Notes: a model not told the origin generated them from the letters alone. Counted from the first letter of the stretch, positions 35,307 to 45,797 are shown. The stretch: DNA of 64,000 nt from Thalassospira sp. (GCF_002709775.1 NZ_PAQR01000002.1:1-64000), one strand, 5' to 3'. Made by a program: numbers and translations.

Positions 35307-35921
35307 TCAGCCGTTCTTTTTGACGGCCTCGGTCACACCCTTTGCCATGTCTTCGGGGCTGGTGCCGTAATTGAAGTGACGGACAAATTTGCCGTCGCGA
35401 TCCATCAGATACACAAACGATGAATGGTCCATCAGATAGCTGTCGGTGTCTTCGGGCTGACCTTCGGGGATCGCCTTGGCGTAATAGACCCGATAGGCCT
35501 TGGCAGCCGCCGTCGTCTGTTCGACCGTGCCGGTCAGGCCGACCATGCGTTCATGGAAATAGGGGACGTATTCGGCAACTGCTTCGACCGTGTCGCGTTC
35601 GGGATCGACGGTGAAGAAGACCGGGGTGATTTCATCGGCGATGTCCTGGGGTATCATATCAAGGGCGGTGCCCATGACCTGCAATTCGGTCGGGCAGACA
35701 TCCGGGCAGAAGGTATAGCCGAAATAGGCCAGCATGTATTTGCCCGCAAAGTCTTCCTGGGTGACGGTTTCACCATCCTGATTGACCAGTTCGAACGGCC
35801 CGCCGATGGCAGCCGAACCTGATGATCCGGTTTCGGTTCCCATCATCATCAGACGATAGGTCAGTCCGATCCCAAGAACCAGGGCAATACCCAGAATTGC
35901 CAGAAGCGTCTTTTTGCTCAC
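35307..35921 (-). CDS. SCO1/SenC family copper-binding protein
   Basis: A 204-aa thioredoxin-fold protein anchored by one N-terminal membrane segment (about residues 5-24). The copper site is Cys72 and Cys76 in FGYTFCPDVCPTEL plus His in MDHSSFVYL near residue 166. SCO proteins deliver copper to the CuA centre of cytochrome c oxidase or act as thiol reductases. Start GTG with AGGGTGG upstream. The next gene on the strand upstream is a UreH-like membrane protein, also connected with copper handling in many proteobacteria. Confidence 0.93.
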   Translation of the reverse strand: MSKKTLLAILGIALVLGIGLTYRLMMMGTETGSSGSAAIGGPFELVNQDGETVTQEDFAGKYMLAYFGYTFCPDVCPTELQVMGTALDMIPQDIADEITPVFFTVDPERDTVEAVAEYVPYFHERMVGLTGTVEQTTAAAKAYRVYYAKAIPEGQPEDTDSYLMDHSSFVYLMDRDGKFVRHFNYGTSPEDMAKGVTEAVKKNG

Positions 35922-36099
35922 GCGTCCACCCTCATGTCTTTGCCGGTTATGTCGTTACGGACAACCGATCTTTGTGCGTCACAAACTGACCCGGCACTAT
36001 AAATATCCCGGTCATTCTTGCAAGGTCAGCCCCTGTGGGAAAGCTCACACTTGATCACAATCCCCTGAAAACATGGGGCTTTGGTATGCCGGCCATTCG

Positions 36100-36876
36100 T
36101 TAGGCAAGTGTCGCTGCCGCCAAGGCAAACAGGATCACACCGTTAATAATCATAAGCCCACGCCCAACCGGCACCATCAGGGCCCGGAACCGCTGTGCGG
36201 CATATTGTCCGACAAAACCGGTGACAAACAGCATCGGCACGGTGCCAAGGCCAAAGACCAGCATCACCACCCCGCCATTGAGCGCCGCCCCGGTGGCAGC
36301 CGCCATGACAAGCGCGCCATAGACCAAACCACAGGGAATAAAGCCCAGCATCACACCGAGCAAATAACCCCGCCAGCCATAGGGGGCGGCAAATAGCCCA
36401 CGGGCATGATTGCCCACCAGTTTGTTCCACCAGCGCGATTCACCGGTTGATGGCAACAAGCCGCCCAAATGGGGCATGAGGCCGAGAATGCCAAACAGGA
36501 GGAAAAACAAACCGGCTGCAATCAGCAGGACCGGCCCGATCCACCAGACACGGGTCAGGGCACTGATGCTGTCAGTGAAATAGCCGGCGAGAATGCCCAG
36601 CAGGCAATAGGTCGACAAACGGCCAAGCTGATAGGGCAGCAGGGCCGCACCGGTGAGACGGCGGAACTCGCTCATTTTCTCGACCGGGAGCTGTTCCATC
36701 CGGCTGGTGACCTGACTGATGACGAACGGACCACACATGCCGACACAATGGGTCGCACTGCCGACAAGGCCCGCCACAAGCGCCGTCAAAAGCACGCCGC
36801 CATCCGTGCGCACGATATCGGCACATTGTGCCCAACCGCTTTCAAGGATGCGTATCAATACCTGCTGTTCGTCCAT
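36100..36876 (-). CDS. TauE/SafE (UreH-like) membrane protein with HCxGMCGP motif
   Basis: A 258-aa protein with about six membrane segments. The motif GSATHCVGMCGPF (His43, Cys44, Cys48) near the first segment marks the UreH/DsbD-like branch, whose members are linked to metal transport and cytochrome oxidase assembly, rather than the sulfite exporters. A second conserved region is FGIPCGLVYGALV-like (GFIPCGLVYGALVMA). The proximity to SCO suggests copper supply to cytochrome oxidase (inference). It precedes the SCO gene by about 180 nt on the same strand. Confidence 0.85.
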   Translation of the reverse strand: MDEQQVLIRILESGWAQCADIVRTDGGVLLTALVAGLVGSATHCVGMCGPFVISQVTSRMEQLPVEKMSEFRRLTGAALLPYQLGRLSTYCLLGILAGYFTDSISALTRVWWIGPVLLIAAGLFFLLFGILGLMPHLGGLLPSTGESRWWNKLVGNHARGLFAAPYGWRGYLLGVMLGFIPCGLVYGALVMAAATGAALNGGVVMLVFGLGTVPMLFVTGFVGQYAAQRFRALMVPVGRGLMIINGVILFALAAATLA

Positions 36877-36978
36877 GATCCATCCGGGTCAAAAGAATTG
36901 CTGCGATTGTACAATCGCCAATCGCCCCGGCAACGATATATATCAATCTGTTGCCGTCCTGAACGGATGGCTCGAAAA

Positions 36979-37842
36979 CTAGTCTTTTAGGGGATCAGCC
37001 GGTGTGGTGATCAGGTCAAGCACCTGTTCGAACGGCACATGGCGCACGGCGGTCACATCATCCTGCGGCGAAAGCCAATTCAGACGATCCCGCAGACCGA
37101 CAACCTTGCCCAGGATGCACACCGCAGGCGGTTCAACGCCTTCGCGTTCAACATCATCAGCCGCCTTTTCAAGGGTAGTGATCAGAATACCCTGCCCCGG
37201 TGTGGTGGCCTGACTGATCACGGCAAGCGGTTCATCCGCCGCCCGACCATTTTTCATCAGTTCTGATGAAATCCGGCGCAGATGTTTCATCGCCATATAC
37301 ATGACAAGAACCGGCGCACCCTTGGCAAGGGCCGCCCAGTTGATGTTGTCCGGAACATCGCCACTTGATCCGTGGCCGGTGACAAAGGTGACCGACGAGT
37401 TGCAATCGCGATGGGTGGTCGGAATACCGGCATAGGCCGCACCGGCGATGCCCGCGGTAATGCCCGGCACAACGCGGAAGGGCACATTGTGATCGACAAG
37501 CGTCATGCCCTCTTCCCCGCCGCGGCCAAAGACGAACGGATCGCCGCCCTTTAGGCGCAGAACACGCAGGCCCTTTTTGGCCAGTTCGACAAGCTGCAGG
37601 GAAATATCGGTTTGCTTGGATGACGGACGCCCGCCGCGCTTGCCGGCATAGATGCGTTCGGCATCACTGCGCAGAAGGTTCAAAATCCGTTCATCAACCA
37701 GCGCATCATAGACAACGACATCGGCCTGTTGCATGGCATTGACGGCATGCAGCGTCAACAGACCGGGATCACCCGGCCCCGCGCCAACAAGCCATACCCA
37801 ACCCGGTTCAAAAACCGGAAAATCAACACCAAGGTTCGTCAT
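36979..37842 (-). CDS. cobA: Uroporphyrinogen-III C-methyltransferase
   Basis: A 287-aa enzyme that twice methylates uroporphyrinogen III to give precorrin-2, the branch point to cobalamin and siroheme. The SAM-binding loop is VGAGPGDPGLLTLHA, followed by VVYDALVD, the family sequence LKGGDPFVFGRGGEE and the GITAGIAGAAYAGIPTTHR segment. It is the stand-alone form without a CysG oxidase domain. An in-frame GTG directly precedes the chosen ATG. It is divergent from cbiD with 225 nt between them; no cobalamin riboswitch was recognised there. Confidence 0.95.
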   Translation of the reverse strand: MTNLGVDFPVFEPGWVWLVGAGPGDPGLLTLHAVNAMQQADVVVYDALVDERILNLLRSDAERIYAGKRGGRPSSKQTDISLQLVELAKKGLRVLRLKGGDPFVFGRGGEEGMTLVDHNVPFRVVPGITAGIAGAAYAGIPTTHRDCNSSVTFVTGHGSSGDVPDNINWAALAKGAPVLVMYMAMKHLRRISSELMKNGRAADEPLAVISQATTPGQGILITTLEKAADDVEREGVEPPAVCILGKVVGLRDRLNWLSPQDDVTAVRHVPFEQVLDLITTPADPLKD

Positions 37843-38067
37843 CACGTATTACTTCTACTTAAATGGAATGCAGCCCTCTGTGCAGGACCACATCAAGAAG
37901 ATATGTTAAACAGCAATCAAACGATACGCACAACATATTTCCGATATTTTTTCGTATAACTTTTAAAACAACATAATTAATGATGTTTAATTGAGTTTCC
38001 CAAGCGAATCTCACCCGCGCCCTCAATAGCGAAAACACCGGCAGGATTGACAGGAAAAAATCATCTG

Positions 38068-39186
38068 ATGACGCGAAAACCGGACGGACCACTGCGCAAG
38101 GGATGGACGACGGGGGCCTGTGCCACCGCCGCAACCCGTGCCGCGTGGCAGGCATTGCTGTCCGGCGCATTTCCCGATCCGGTTACCATCATCCTGCCGC
38201 GTGGGGAAACCCCGTCCTTTAAGTTGGTCAAGGCGGAAAAGGGCGATGGTTGGGCGCGGGCCAGTGTGATCAAGGATGCCGGTGATGATCCCGATGTTAC
38301 GCACGGGGCGGAAATCATATCGACCGTGCGCATTGGAAAGCCCGGAAGCGGCATCACATTTCATGCCGGTGACGGGGTGGGCACCATCACCAAACCGGGA
38401 TTGCCATTACCGCCGGGCGAGCCCGCGATCAATCCTAAACCGCGCGAAATGATGATCGGACAGATCGAAGATCTTTGCGATCAGTTTGGCGTAAATCCTG
38501 ATGTCGAGATCGAGATATCCATTCCCGGCGGTGCCGAGATCGCCACCAAGACATGGAACGGGCGCCTTGGCATTGTTGGCGGATTATCGGTTCTGGGCAC
38601 GACGGGGATTGTCATTCCGTTTAGCTGTTCGGCGTGGATTCATTCGATCCATCGCGGGATTGATGTGGCACGCGCCACAGGACGGGGACATGTGGCCGGG
38701 GCAACTGGCAAAACGTCGGAAGCCGCCATTCGCGCGTTTTACGGCCTGCCCGAGGAAGCCATTCTGGATATGGGCGACTTTGTCGGCGGGATGCTGAAAT
38801 ATCTGCGCAAAAATCCCATCCCCTTTGTCAGCATTGCCGGCGGCTTTGCCAAGCTGGTCAAGCTTGCACAGGGCCATCTTGATTTGCATTCCAGCAGGTC
38901 ACAGGTCGATTTCGACCGGCTGGCGCAAATAGTGGGGGCATGTGGCGGTGATGAAAGCCTGCAAGAGCAATGTCGCAGCGCCAATACAGCCAAACAGGTT
39001 CTGGAACTTTGTCAGGCGAAAAACGTTCCTATTGCAGATGCCATCGCCCGTCAGGCCTGCGAATCCGCACGTGCCACACTTGATGGGGCATCAGCGGTCG
39101 AAATCGTCATTACCGATCGCAGCGGCACCATCGTTGCCCGCCACGGCATTGGCGATTTTGATCGGTTCCGACCGGTGCCATCGTAA
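38068..39186 (+). CDS. cbiD: Cobalt-precorrin-5B C1-methyltransferase
   Basis: A 372-aa protein with the CbiD signature LRKGWTTGACATAATRAAW near the N-terminus and the GRGHVAGATGKTSEAAI segment in the middle. CbiD methylates C1 of the macrocycle in the anaerobic pathway; in this otherwise CobN-type (aerobic) gene set it may stand in for CobF (inference). The ATG at 38068 is the likely start; AGGA lies somewhat far (about 14 nt), and a TTG lies seven codons earlier. cobK follows 83 nt later on the same strand. Confidence 0.93.
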   Translation: MTRKPDGPLRKGWTTGACATAATRAAWQALLSGAFPDPVTIILPRGETPSFKLVKAEKGDGWARASVIKDAGDDPDVTHGAEIISTVRIGKPGSGITFHAGDGVGTITKPGLPLPPGEPAINPKPREMMIGQIEDLCDQFGVNPDVEIEISIPGGAEIATKTWNGRLGIVGGLSVLGTTGIVIPFSCSAWIHSIHRGIDVARATGRGHVAGATGKTSEAAIRAFYGLPEEAILDMGDFVGGMLKYLRKNPIPFVSIAGGFAKLVKLAQGHLDLHSSRSQVDFDRLAQIVGACGGDESLQEQCRSANTAKQVLELCQAKNVPIADAIARQACESARATLDGASAVEIVITDRSGTIVARHGIGDFDRFRPVPS

Positions 39187-39269
39187 CGATTGGATCGTTA
39201 AACTGGTCCCGCAGCCCGGTTATCAACTGATCCGACCAAACGACAAAGCAACAAAAAGGTTTTCTGCCC

Positions 39270-40055
39270 ATGTCCCTCGCCCGTCCTGCCAGCCGTCCGA
39301 AACACATCCTTATTTTTGGCGGGACCGGAGACGCAAATCGCATTGCCGAAGACCTCCTGCATGAATTTGGCGGCGATATCCGCCTGCAGCTTTCGCTTGC
39401 CGGGCGCACCAGCGCCCCCAGCCTGCCCGATGGGGTGCCGGTCCGGATTGGCGGTTTCGGCGGACCCGAAGGCATTATTTCCTATGTCAAAAGCGAACAG
39501 ATTGATCTGGTGATTGACGCCACCCATCCCTATGCCACCGAGATATCGCACAATGTCGCCCAGGCCTGTCACGCGGTCGCCATGCCCTGCATTCAATTCC
39601 ACCGCCCGGCATGGGAAAAGACCGACAAGGACAACTGGATTTCGGTAAAATCGATCGAGGAAGCCGCGAAAATCCTGCCCGAAATCGGCACGCGCGCCTT
39701 GATTGCAAGCGGGGCAAAGAACCTGCATGCCTTTGAAGGGCTTGAAAAAACATGGTTGCTTGTCCGTACCGTAGATGCCCCGCGCGATCCGTTCGATCTG
39801 GAACATGGCGAATGGCTGTTTGCCCGTGGCCCGTTCAGCGTTGAAAGCGAAACCGAGCTTCTTGAACGCCACGAGGTCAATGTCATTGTCAGCAAGAATA
39901 GCGGCGGCGATGCGACCTATGCCAAGATCGAGGCTGCACGCAATCTGGGCATCCCGGTCATCATGATCGAACGTCCCGGTGGTGAGCCGGTCATTCAGGC
40001 GCCGTCACGCGAAGAGATCATCAAGCGCGTGCATGAGATTCTTGATCAAATCTGA
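39270..40055 (+). CDS. cobK: Precorrin-6A reductase
   Basis: A 261-aa NAD(P)H-dependent reductase of the CobK/CbiJ family that reduces the contracted macrocycle. The N-terminal nucleotide-binding loop is LIFGGTGDANRIAEDLL, followed by DLVIDATHPYATEISHN, the family hallmark. The C-terminal half has NVIVSKNSGGDATYAKIEAARN. AAAAGG precedes the ATG. It is likely co-transcribed with cbiD. No terminator with a T-run follows, only a hairpin at 40086-40123. Confidence 0.92.
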   Translation: MSLARPASRPKHILIFGGTGDANRIAEDLLHEFGGDIRLQLSLAGRTSAPSLPDGVPVRIGGFGGPEGIISYVKSEQIDLVIDATHPYATEISHNVAQACHAVAMPCIQFHRPAWEKTDKDNWISVKSIEEAAKILPEIGTRALIASGAKNLHAFEGLEKTWLLVRTVDAPRDPFDLEHGEWLFARGPFSVESETELLERHEVNVIVSKNSGGDATYAKIEAARNLGIPVIMIERPGGEPVIQAPSREEIIKRVHEILDQI

Positions 40056-40395
40056 CGCCGGAGCTGCTTGCACGATCTTTTAGTGATTCTACCCAATGCA
40101 GACGTAACGCCCTTGGGTAGAATTATTCCGAATATTAAAAATCCATAGATAGTCATTTCCCGGCCCAAAAGGCCGGAATTCTCAAACATTTCACGAAACT
40201 GTTCCACGCGAGACGATTAATCTTGCCAGCGCATTGCCGCTTCTGAATAGTTTTTCCCGTGGGGCGGGTAACGCGTTTACGCAGCAATATCAAATTGCGC
40301 GATCCGTTGCCTGACACAGGGGAAAAACGTCCTTAGGTCCGAAGCAAAGGCAAAAGCCGCCGGACAGGATATGTGCCTTTGGGGGAATTTAAAGA
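40056..40395. other. Intergenic region between cobK and a chemoreceptor gene
   Basis: 340 nt without a gene. It contains an 11-bp perfect inverted repeat at 40086-40096 / 40113-40123 (ATTCTACCCAA / TTGGGTAGAAT) that may end the cobK transcript though it lacks a T-run, and a small GGCC-type hairpin at about 40160-40180. The chemoreceptor promoter should lie in the right half. Confidence 0.45.
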
Positions 40396-42543
40396 ATGAC
40401 TGGCAACCTTGGTTTGCGAGGACGCTTGATGATGGCGATTGTGCCCATCGCGTTGCTCGCCGTTATTGCCGCTGCTTTGGCCGTTTTTGCCTTTCGCATC
40501 ACACAATCACAACAATCGGTCGTGGCCGATGAAGCCATTCCGGCCCTTGTCACCGGACAGGGCCTTTATGCGCGCAGCAATCTGGTGAGCAACATCGCGC
40601 GCAACGTTGCTGTTGCGCAGAACGCCGATGAAATCGAAGCCGCCAGCGCCGAACTTGATCAGATCGCATCTGCGCTCAATGAAGACATTGCCGCCCTTGG
40701 CGCACTTGGCGTTGATGCCGGCATTCTTGGCGAGTTTTCCAGTCAGACGGAAACGCTGGTCGGTAATATCCGCGACCTTAAAGACATGCAGACATCCCTG
40801 TTTGCCAATGAAGTGACGACCCGGGCGTTGCTTGATCAAATCGTGACCGGTGCCAATGCGATCGAGGCATCAGCACGTGGGCTTAATACCGATGCCAACA
40901 TGTCGCTGACCAACAGCGCATCCGCACTTTATGCGCTGGTCGGACGGCCGGAAGAGTCAGACGAGGCGTTTGATACGCTTGATAAGCTTCTCGATGTCGA
41001 TGCACTTGATGCCCAGAACATGAGCGATCTGCGCGCGATTGCGTTTCAGATCCCGGGCCTTGCCGAACAGGTCGTTGCCGCACGTGACAAGGATGCGCTT
41101 GATAAGGTCAAGTTCGCCATCAACCCGATCCTGACCCAGTTGCAAAAGGGCATTGATCTGATGCCCGACCCCGAAGCCAAAGAAGCCGCAAAGGCCACAC
41201 TGACCGAATTGCAGGCCGCCCTTGATCCGTCAAAGCCCAAAAACCTGTTCTCGCTGCGCGAGGCAGAATTTGCCACGGTGGCGGAACTCAATACCATTCT
41301 TGATGAAAACGCGGCGATCACCGAACAGATTGCCCTGACGGCCGAGCGCCTTCTGGGCGAAATGCGCGCAAAGATCGATGTCGCCAATAGCGGCGTCGCA
41401 TCAACGATTGCCACCGCCGAGATCATCATGATCGTTGTCGCCATTGCCGCCATCGTCATTCCGACCCTGATCCTGTGGCTTTATGTCAGCCGCAATCTGT
41501 TGCGCCGCCTGATTGGCCTGAATGGTGCGATGACGCGTCTGACCAAGGGTGACCTTGATGCCGAGGTCAAGGATAACGGATCAGACGAAATCGCCCATAT
41601 GGCCCGTTCGGTCGAGACGTTCCGCGAAAACGCCCGCGAGGCCGAACGCCTGCGCGCGCAAAACAAGGAAGCCGAAGAACGCGCCGAAGAACAACGGCGT
41701 ACGGCACTGCATGAAATGGCCGACGGGTTTGAAAGTTCGGTCAATTCGCTGGTGGCGGAGCTTCTGACCGCGGTCAATGAAATGCGCGACACCGCCGACA
41801 ATATGGAACGCAATGCCGGGGATAACGTCACCCGCGCAGCAGAGGTCAACGAGGCATCCCAGAACGCATCGAGCAATGTGAGTTCTGTCTCGTCCGCGAC
41901 CGAGGAACTGTCGGCGTCGATCCGCGAGATCGAACGACAGGTCGCCAAGGCCGAAGAGATTTCACAAACCGCCGTCACCGAAGCCCAGAAATCCGATGAA
42001 ACCGTTCGCCAGATGTCGGAAACGGCGGATCGGATTGGCGAGGTGATCGAACTGATCACGACCATTGCCGATCAGACCAACCTTCTGGCACTTAATGCCA
42101 CCATCGAAAGTGCCCGTGCGGGTGATGCTGGCAAGGGCTTTGCCGTTGTCGCCAACGAGGTCAAAAACCTGGCTTCCCAGACCCAGCGCGCGACCGAGGA
42201 TATCAGCGAGCAGATCAGCGAAATGCGCGCGGTCAGCAGTCAGGCAGTTGAAATGATTTCAACCATCGCCCGCACCATTTCCGAAATCGACAGCATTTCA
42301 AGTTCGATCGGGGAAGCCATGCGTCAGCAAGGGGCGGCAACCGGCGAAATTGCCAACGGATCGGAAGAAGCCGCAAACGGGGTGCGCCATGTATCGCAAA
42401 ACATGGCCGACGTTTCGCGTGCCGCCGAACAATTCCGTGAAATGTCGGGATCGGCACGCACAGTTTCCGAGAACCTTCTGGCCAAGGCCCACAGCCTGCA
42501 GACGGAAGCCAACAATTTCGTCGCCCGGGTTCGTAGCGAATAG
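40396..42543 (+). CDS. Transmembrane methyl-accepting chemotaxis protein
   Basis: A 715-aa chemoreceptor. TM1 is at about residues 12-34; a large helical periplasmic domain (35-335) rich in Ala, Asp and Glu follows; TM2 is at about 338-362. HAMP spans 365-420, and the signalling domain 455-710 has the tip [31 protein letters not shown]. The periplasmic part is all-helical, like helical-bundle sensor domains; the ligand is unknown. Coiled-coil segments occur at about 415-445. It is monocistronic, with a terminator after it. Confidence 0.93.
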   Translation: MTGNLGLRGRLMMAIVPIALLAVIAAALAVFAFRITQSQQSVVADEAIPALVTGQGLYARSNLVSNIARNVAVAQNADEIEAASAELDQIASALNEDIAALGALGVDAGILGEFSSQTETLVGNIRDLKDMQTSLFANEVTTRALLDQIVTGANAIEASARGLNTDANMSLTNSASALYALVGRPEESDEAFDTLDKLLDVDALDAQNMSDLRAIAFQIPGLAEQVVAARDKDALDKVKFAINPILTQLQKGIDLMPDPEAKEAAKATLTELQAALDPSKPKNLFSLREAEFATVAELNTILDENAAITEQIALTAERLLGEMRAKIDVANSGVASTIATAEIIMIVVAIAAIVIPTLILWLYVSRNLLRRLIGLNGAMTRLTKGDLDAEVKDNGSDEIAHMARSVETFRENAREAERLRAQNKEAEERAEEQRRTALHEMADGFESSVNSLVAELLTAVNEMRDTADNMERNAGDNVTRAAEVNEASQNASSNVSSVSSATEELSASIREIERQVAKAEEISQTAVTEAQKSDETVRQMSETADRIGEVIELITTIADQTNLLALNATIESARAGDAGKGFAVVANEVKNLASQTQRATEDISEQISEMRAVSSQAVEMISTIARTISEIDSISSSIGEAMRQQGAATGEIANGSEEAANGVRHVSQNMADVSRAAEQFREMSGSARTVSENLLAKAHSLQTEANNFVARVRSE

Positions 42544-42564
42544 GCAGGCGTACAATCCCCCATC

Positions 42565-42599
42565 AAAAAACCCCGCCGAGAGATCGGCGGGGTTTTTTT
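42565..42599. terminator. Bidirectional terminator
   Basis: Hairpin AAACCCCGCCGA / TCGGCGGGGTTT with flanking A and T tracts. It lies between the convergent chemoreceptor (+) and NDUFA9-like (-) genes. Confidence 0.92.
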
Positions 42600-42619
42600 G
42601 AATCTTTCGCTTTCTCGCC

Positions 42620-43627
42620 TTAGACAAAACGACGGAACTCGCCTGATTTGCGCGGCGGGCAGAAGCGTTTCAGATAGGACGGTGCGATTGCTTCCAGGCT
42701 ATTGGGGGTAATGCCAAGTTCAGCAAAACCGTCCGCACCTTCGGAAACAACGTTATCGGTTTTCAGCAACCGGACCTGATCCGGGGTAATCGGCGGTACC
42801 GGCAGGAACTGCAGGAAGAATGCCTTGATCGAGGCCAGCCAGAACGGAACCGGCATCAGAATGGCTCGCTGCCGGGTGATGCGCAGCATGTCTTGCAGCA
42901 GTGCCATGAAGGAATAGGTTTCCGGTCCGCCAAGCTCATAGGTCTTGCTGGCAGATTTGCCTTCGGTCAGGGCTGCGACAAAGGCATCGGCAACATCGCC
43001 AACATAGACCGGCTGGAATTTCGGACCACCTTCGCCGTGCAGATCAACCTTGCCTTCGCCGAGATCAACTTTCGGCAGGCCCGGGGCGCCAACAACCGGC
43101 AGAACCGGCGAGAAACGCGCCATGGTGGCGAACTTGTTCAGGAAGTTGTCATTCTGGCCAAAGATAACCGACGGGCGGAAGATCACCGCATCCGGGAACA
43201 CTTCGCGCACGGCCTTTTCACCAGCCAGCTTCGAGGTCGCATAATTGGCCGAGCTGTTTTTATCCACACCCAGTGCCGACATGTGCAGAAGGGTTTTTAC
43301 GCCGGCTGCCTTGGCTTCCTCGGCAATGCGTTTGGCCGCCTTGACGTGGATGTTGAGGAAATTCTTGCTGCCGCGCTCATAAAGAATGCCCAGCAGGTTG
43401 ATCACTGCTTCGGATCCTTCAAGCGCGCCCTTGATGCTGTCCTCGTCGCGCACGTCGCAATGGACCGGGACAACCTGGCCCAGATAGCCCATCGGCTTGA
43501 GTTTCTTGACGCGTTCAAAGCTTCTGGTCGGGACGCGAACAATATAATCGCGCTCAAGCAGACGCTTGACGATATGACGTCCGACAAATCCGGTGCCGCC
43601 AAAGACGGTTACAATACGACGATCCAT
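42620..43627 (-). CDS. NDUFA9-like NAD(P)-binding protein of the atypical SDR class
   Basis: A 335-aa protein with a Rossmann start VTVFGGTGFVGRHIVKRLL, the segment LLGILYERGSKNF, and an active-site-like Tyr/Lys in ANYATSKLAGE. The C-terminal region FQPVYVGDVADAFVAAL matches the family of complex I accessory subunit NDUFA9, which alphaproteobacteria carry as a homologue. Its role in bacteria is unclear: a complex I assembly factor or a ubiquinone-related factor have been proposed. The ATG has upstream GGAGAGAG. No nuo genes are adjacent. Confidence 0.87.
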   Translation of the reverse strand: MDRRIVTVFGGTGFVGRHIVKRLLERDYIVRVPTRSFERVKKLKPMGYLGQVVPVHCDVRDEDSIKGALEGSEAVINLLGILYERGSKNFLNIHVKAAKRIAEEAKAAGVKTLLHMSALGVDKNSSANYATSKLAGEKAVREVFPDAVIFRPSVIFGQNDNFLNKFATMARFSPVLPVVGAPGLPKVDLGEGKVDLHGEGGPKFQPVYVGDVADAFVAALTEGKSASKTYELGGPETYSFMALLQDMLRITRQRAILMPVPFWLASIKAFFLQFLPVPPITPDQVRLLKTDNVVSEGADGFAELGITPNSLEAIAPSYLKRFCPPRKSGEFRRFV

Positions 43628-43838
43628 GCTTGCTCTCTCCTTGCCGGTCGGGAAGATGCGGACGATATCCTCATCACGTGCCGGTACTCGGTGGCCTTGG
43701 GGTCCGGACTGCTCAGGCGATCCGGTCCGAAACGGGTCCTGTGGAAAATCATATTGTGCTAAAACAGGCGACGATATGATTTTCCGCAGGCTCTTGGGTT
43801 ATATACGACCCGCTATTGTCGTCAACAATGCGGTTTTA

Positions 43839-44741
43839 TTAAACATTTTCGTCCCTGGCCTGCAATTTGGCCAGAATTTCATCATGAAGTGCCATCAAAC
43901 CGGCCCGATAATCCGGATAGCGCAGCTTTATACCCAGTTCCTGCTTCATCCGCGCATTTGAAACCCGTTTGTTGTCTTCATAGAAGCTTGCTGCCATCGG
44001 GCTGAGCTTGGCGGTGGCGAAATCCTGTTCGGGCGGCGGATCGACACCCAGCAACCCGCAAGCATGGGCAATGACATCCTGCGGCGGGGCCGCGTCATCA
44101 TCACAGACATTATAGGCCGCCCCGCAATTGGGTTGTTTGATCGAGGCCAGAACCGTCTGGGCGATGTCTTCGACATGAATGCGTGAAAAGACCTGACCGG
44201 GTTTGACGATCCGGCGTGCCCGACCTGATCGCACGGTTTCAAGTGCATTGCGCCCCGGACCATAGATCCCGGCCAAGCGGAAGCTTTGCACACAGAGGTC
44301 ATGGCGACGGCCAAGATCAAACCATGCCTTTTCCGCCGCCACACGCCGACGCCCGCGCTTGCCACTCGGTGTAAGTTCATCTTCCTCGGTCACTTCGGCA
44401 CCGTCGCGATCACCGTAAACTCCGGTGGTCGAAAGGTATCCGATCCAGGTGCCAGACGGCAGGGCTGCAAGGTCGCTGCCATGGTGATGGATCACTGGAT
44501 CACCCTGCCCACCGGGTGGGGCAGATGCCAGAACATGCGTTACGCCCTTAAGGGCCGTCGCGACATCGGCAATCGGTTGATCATCGGCAAAGATGAAAGG
44601 CTCGATACCCTCGGCCTTCAGCTGCTCGGCCTTATCGGCACTTCGGGTGGTGCCAGCAATTTCCCAACCCTCTGCCTGAAGCGCTTTGGCGACAAGGCGG
44701 GCAGAAAACCCCAATCCGAAACAGAACAGCTTATTGGTCAT
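43839..44741 (-). CDS. SDR-family NAD-dependent epimerase/dehydratase (YeeZ-like)
   Basis: A 300-aa extended SDR-type protein. The N-terminal dinucleotide loop CFGLGFSARLVAKAL is unusual (GLGFSA rather than GGTGFIG), and the central sequence is YLSTTGVYGDRDGAEVTE, where the catalytic Tyr-x3-Lys is not preserved in canonical form. YeeZ-like proteins have no established reaction. The ATG at 44741 is preceded by AAAGG; a TTG lies one codon earlier. It is downstream of no partner and upstream of the NDUFA9-like gene by 210 nt. Confidence 0.83.
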   Translation of the reverse strand: MTNKLFCFGLGFSARLVAKALQAEGWEIAGTTRSADKAEQLKAEGIEPFIFADDQPIADVATALKGVTHVLASAPPGGQGDPVIHHHGSDLAALPSGTWIGYLSTTGVYGDRDGAEVTEEDELTPSGKRGRRRVAAEKAWFDLGRRHDLCVQSFRLAGIYGPGRNALETVRSGRARRIVKPGQVFSRIHVEDIAQTVLASIKQPNCGAAYNVCDDDAAPPQDVIAHACGLLGVDPPPEQDFATAKLSPMAASFYEDNKRVSNARMKQELGIKLRYPDYRAGLMALHDEILAKLQARDENV

Positions 44742-44981
44742 CAAGGCACCTTTTATAACGGCGATTTAGTTTGAAGGCACAGTAGCGGCCTTGCCACATA
44801 CAGACAAAACCTTTTGGCAGGGGGATTTGTTCCCGCAAACGCCCGCTTTGGGAACAACAATCATTATCTTGCCGTTTTCATGTTGTGAGACTTCAGATAT
44901 GCGCAATCAATCATGGTGGATCGACCGATTGATCTTCTATGGTGGCTGCAAGAAATTTTTGCCAAAGACGGAGCTTTTTTC

Positions 44982-45797
44982 ATGTCACCACTTTCCGGTA
45001 CCTCGCTACGCGCGCGCGCCACAGGCTTGCTGTGTCTGGCGGGGGTGGTTGGCATCGGCGCAACCATGCCCGATGCCCGTGCCCAGACCGAAAGCAACGG
45101 CGGCATGACACAGGAAGAAAGCCAGCAATATCGCGACTGCATCAAGCTTGCCCAGCTTAAACCCGAAGACGGGTTTGAAAGTGCGATTGCCTGGCGTGAT
45201 CTGGGCGGCGGGGAACCGGCCCGCCATTGCGTTGCTGTCGCCCTGATATCGCTTGGCAAATATGAAGAGGCCGCGACACGCCTTGATGCGCTGGCCAAGG
45301 ACAGTACGGCCGGACCGGGTGTGGTTGCCGGTATGCTGGCGCAGGCCGGGCAGGCCTGGATGATGGCCGATAACCTTGAATTTGCTTGGCGCGATCAAAG
45401 CCGCGCGCTTGAGCTGGTGCCCAACAACCCGCAGCTTTGGGTCGATCGTGCCATGGCGCTTGGTCTTGCCGGGCAGTATTGGGAGGCGATTGATGACCTG
45501 AACGCCGCCCTTGATCTTCAGCCCGATCATAGCGAAGCCCTGATTTACCGGGCATCGGCGTGGCGCCTGCTTGAAAGTTACGATTTGGCAATGACCGATA
45601 TCGAATATGTTCTGGGCCGAGAACCTCAGAATGTGCAGGCACTTTTTGAGCGCGGCAAACTTCATCAGATTGCTGGTGACAAGGATCTGGCGCGGCGTGA
45701 TTGGCTAACTGTCATAGAACTTTCAAACGGAACCCCTGTTGCCGATGCGGCAAAAGCGAATATAGAGAAGATGGATGTTCGCACCGGATCGGACTGA
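44982..45797 (+). CDS. Secreted tetratricopeptide-repeat protein
   Basis: A 271-aa protein. The N-terminus has a Sec signal peptide (basic start, hydrophobic LCLAGVVGIGA, cleavage probably after ARA at about residue 35). Several TPR units follow, for example VALISLGKYEEAATRLDAL, DRAMALGLAGQYWEAIDDLNAALDLQP and YRASAWRLLESYDLAMTDIEYVL. TPR proteins of this kind serve as periplasmic scaffolds; the partner is unknown. The start at 44982 follows GACGGAGC; an upstream in-frame ATG would break the signal peptide. The phosphate-binding protein gene lies 108 nt downstream. Confidence 0.85.
   Translation: MSPLSGTSLRARATGLLCLAGVVGIGATMPDARAQTESNGGMTQEESQQYRDCIKLAQLKPEDGFESAIAWRDLGGGEPARHCVAVALISLGKYEEAATRLDALAKDSTAGPGVVAGMLAQAGQAWMMADNLEFAWRDQSRALELVPNNPQLWVDRAMALGLAGQYWEAIDDLNAALDLQPDHSEALIYRASAWRLLESYDLAMTDIEYVLGREPQNVQALFERGKLHQIAGDKDLARRDWLTVIELSNGTPVADAAKANIEKMDVRTGSD

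Noticed and set aside
37843-38067. Possible cobalamin riboswitch between cobA and cbiD
   Set aside because: No B12 box or core segments found in this A+T-rich gap on either strand.
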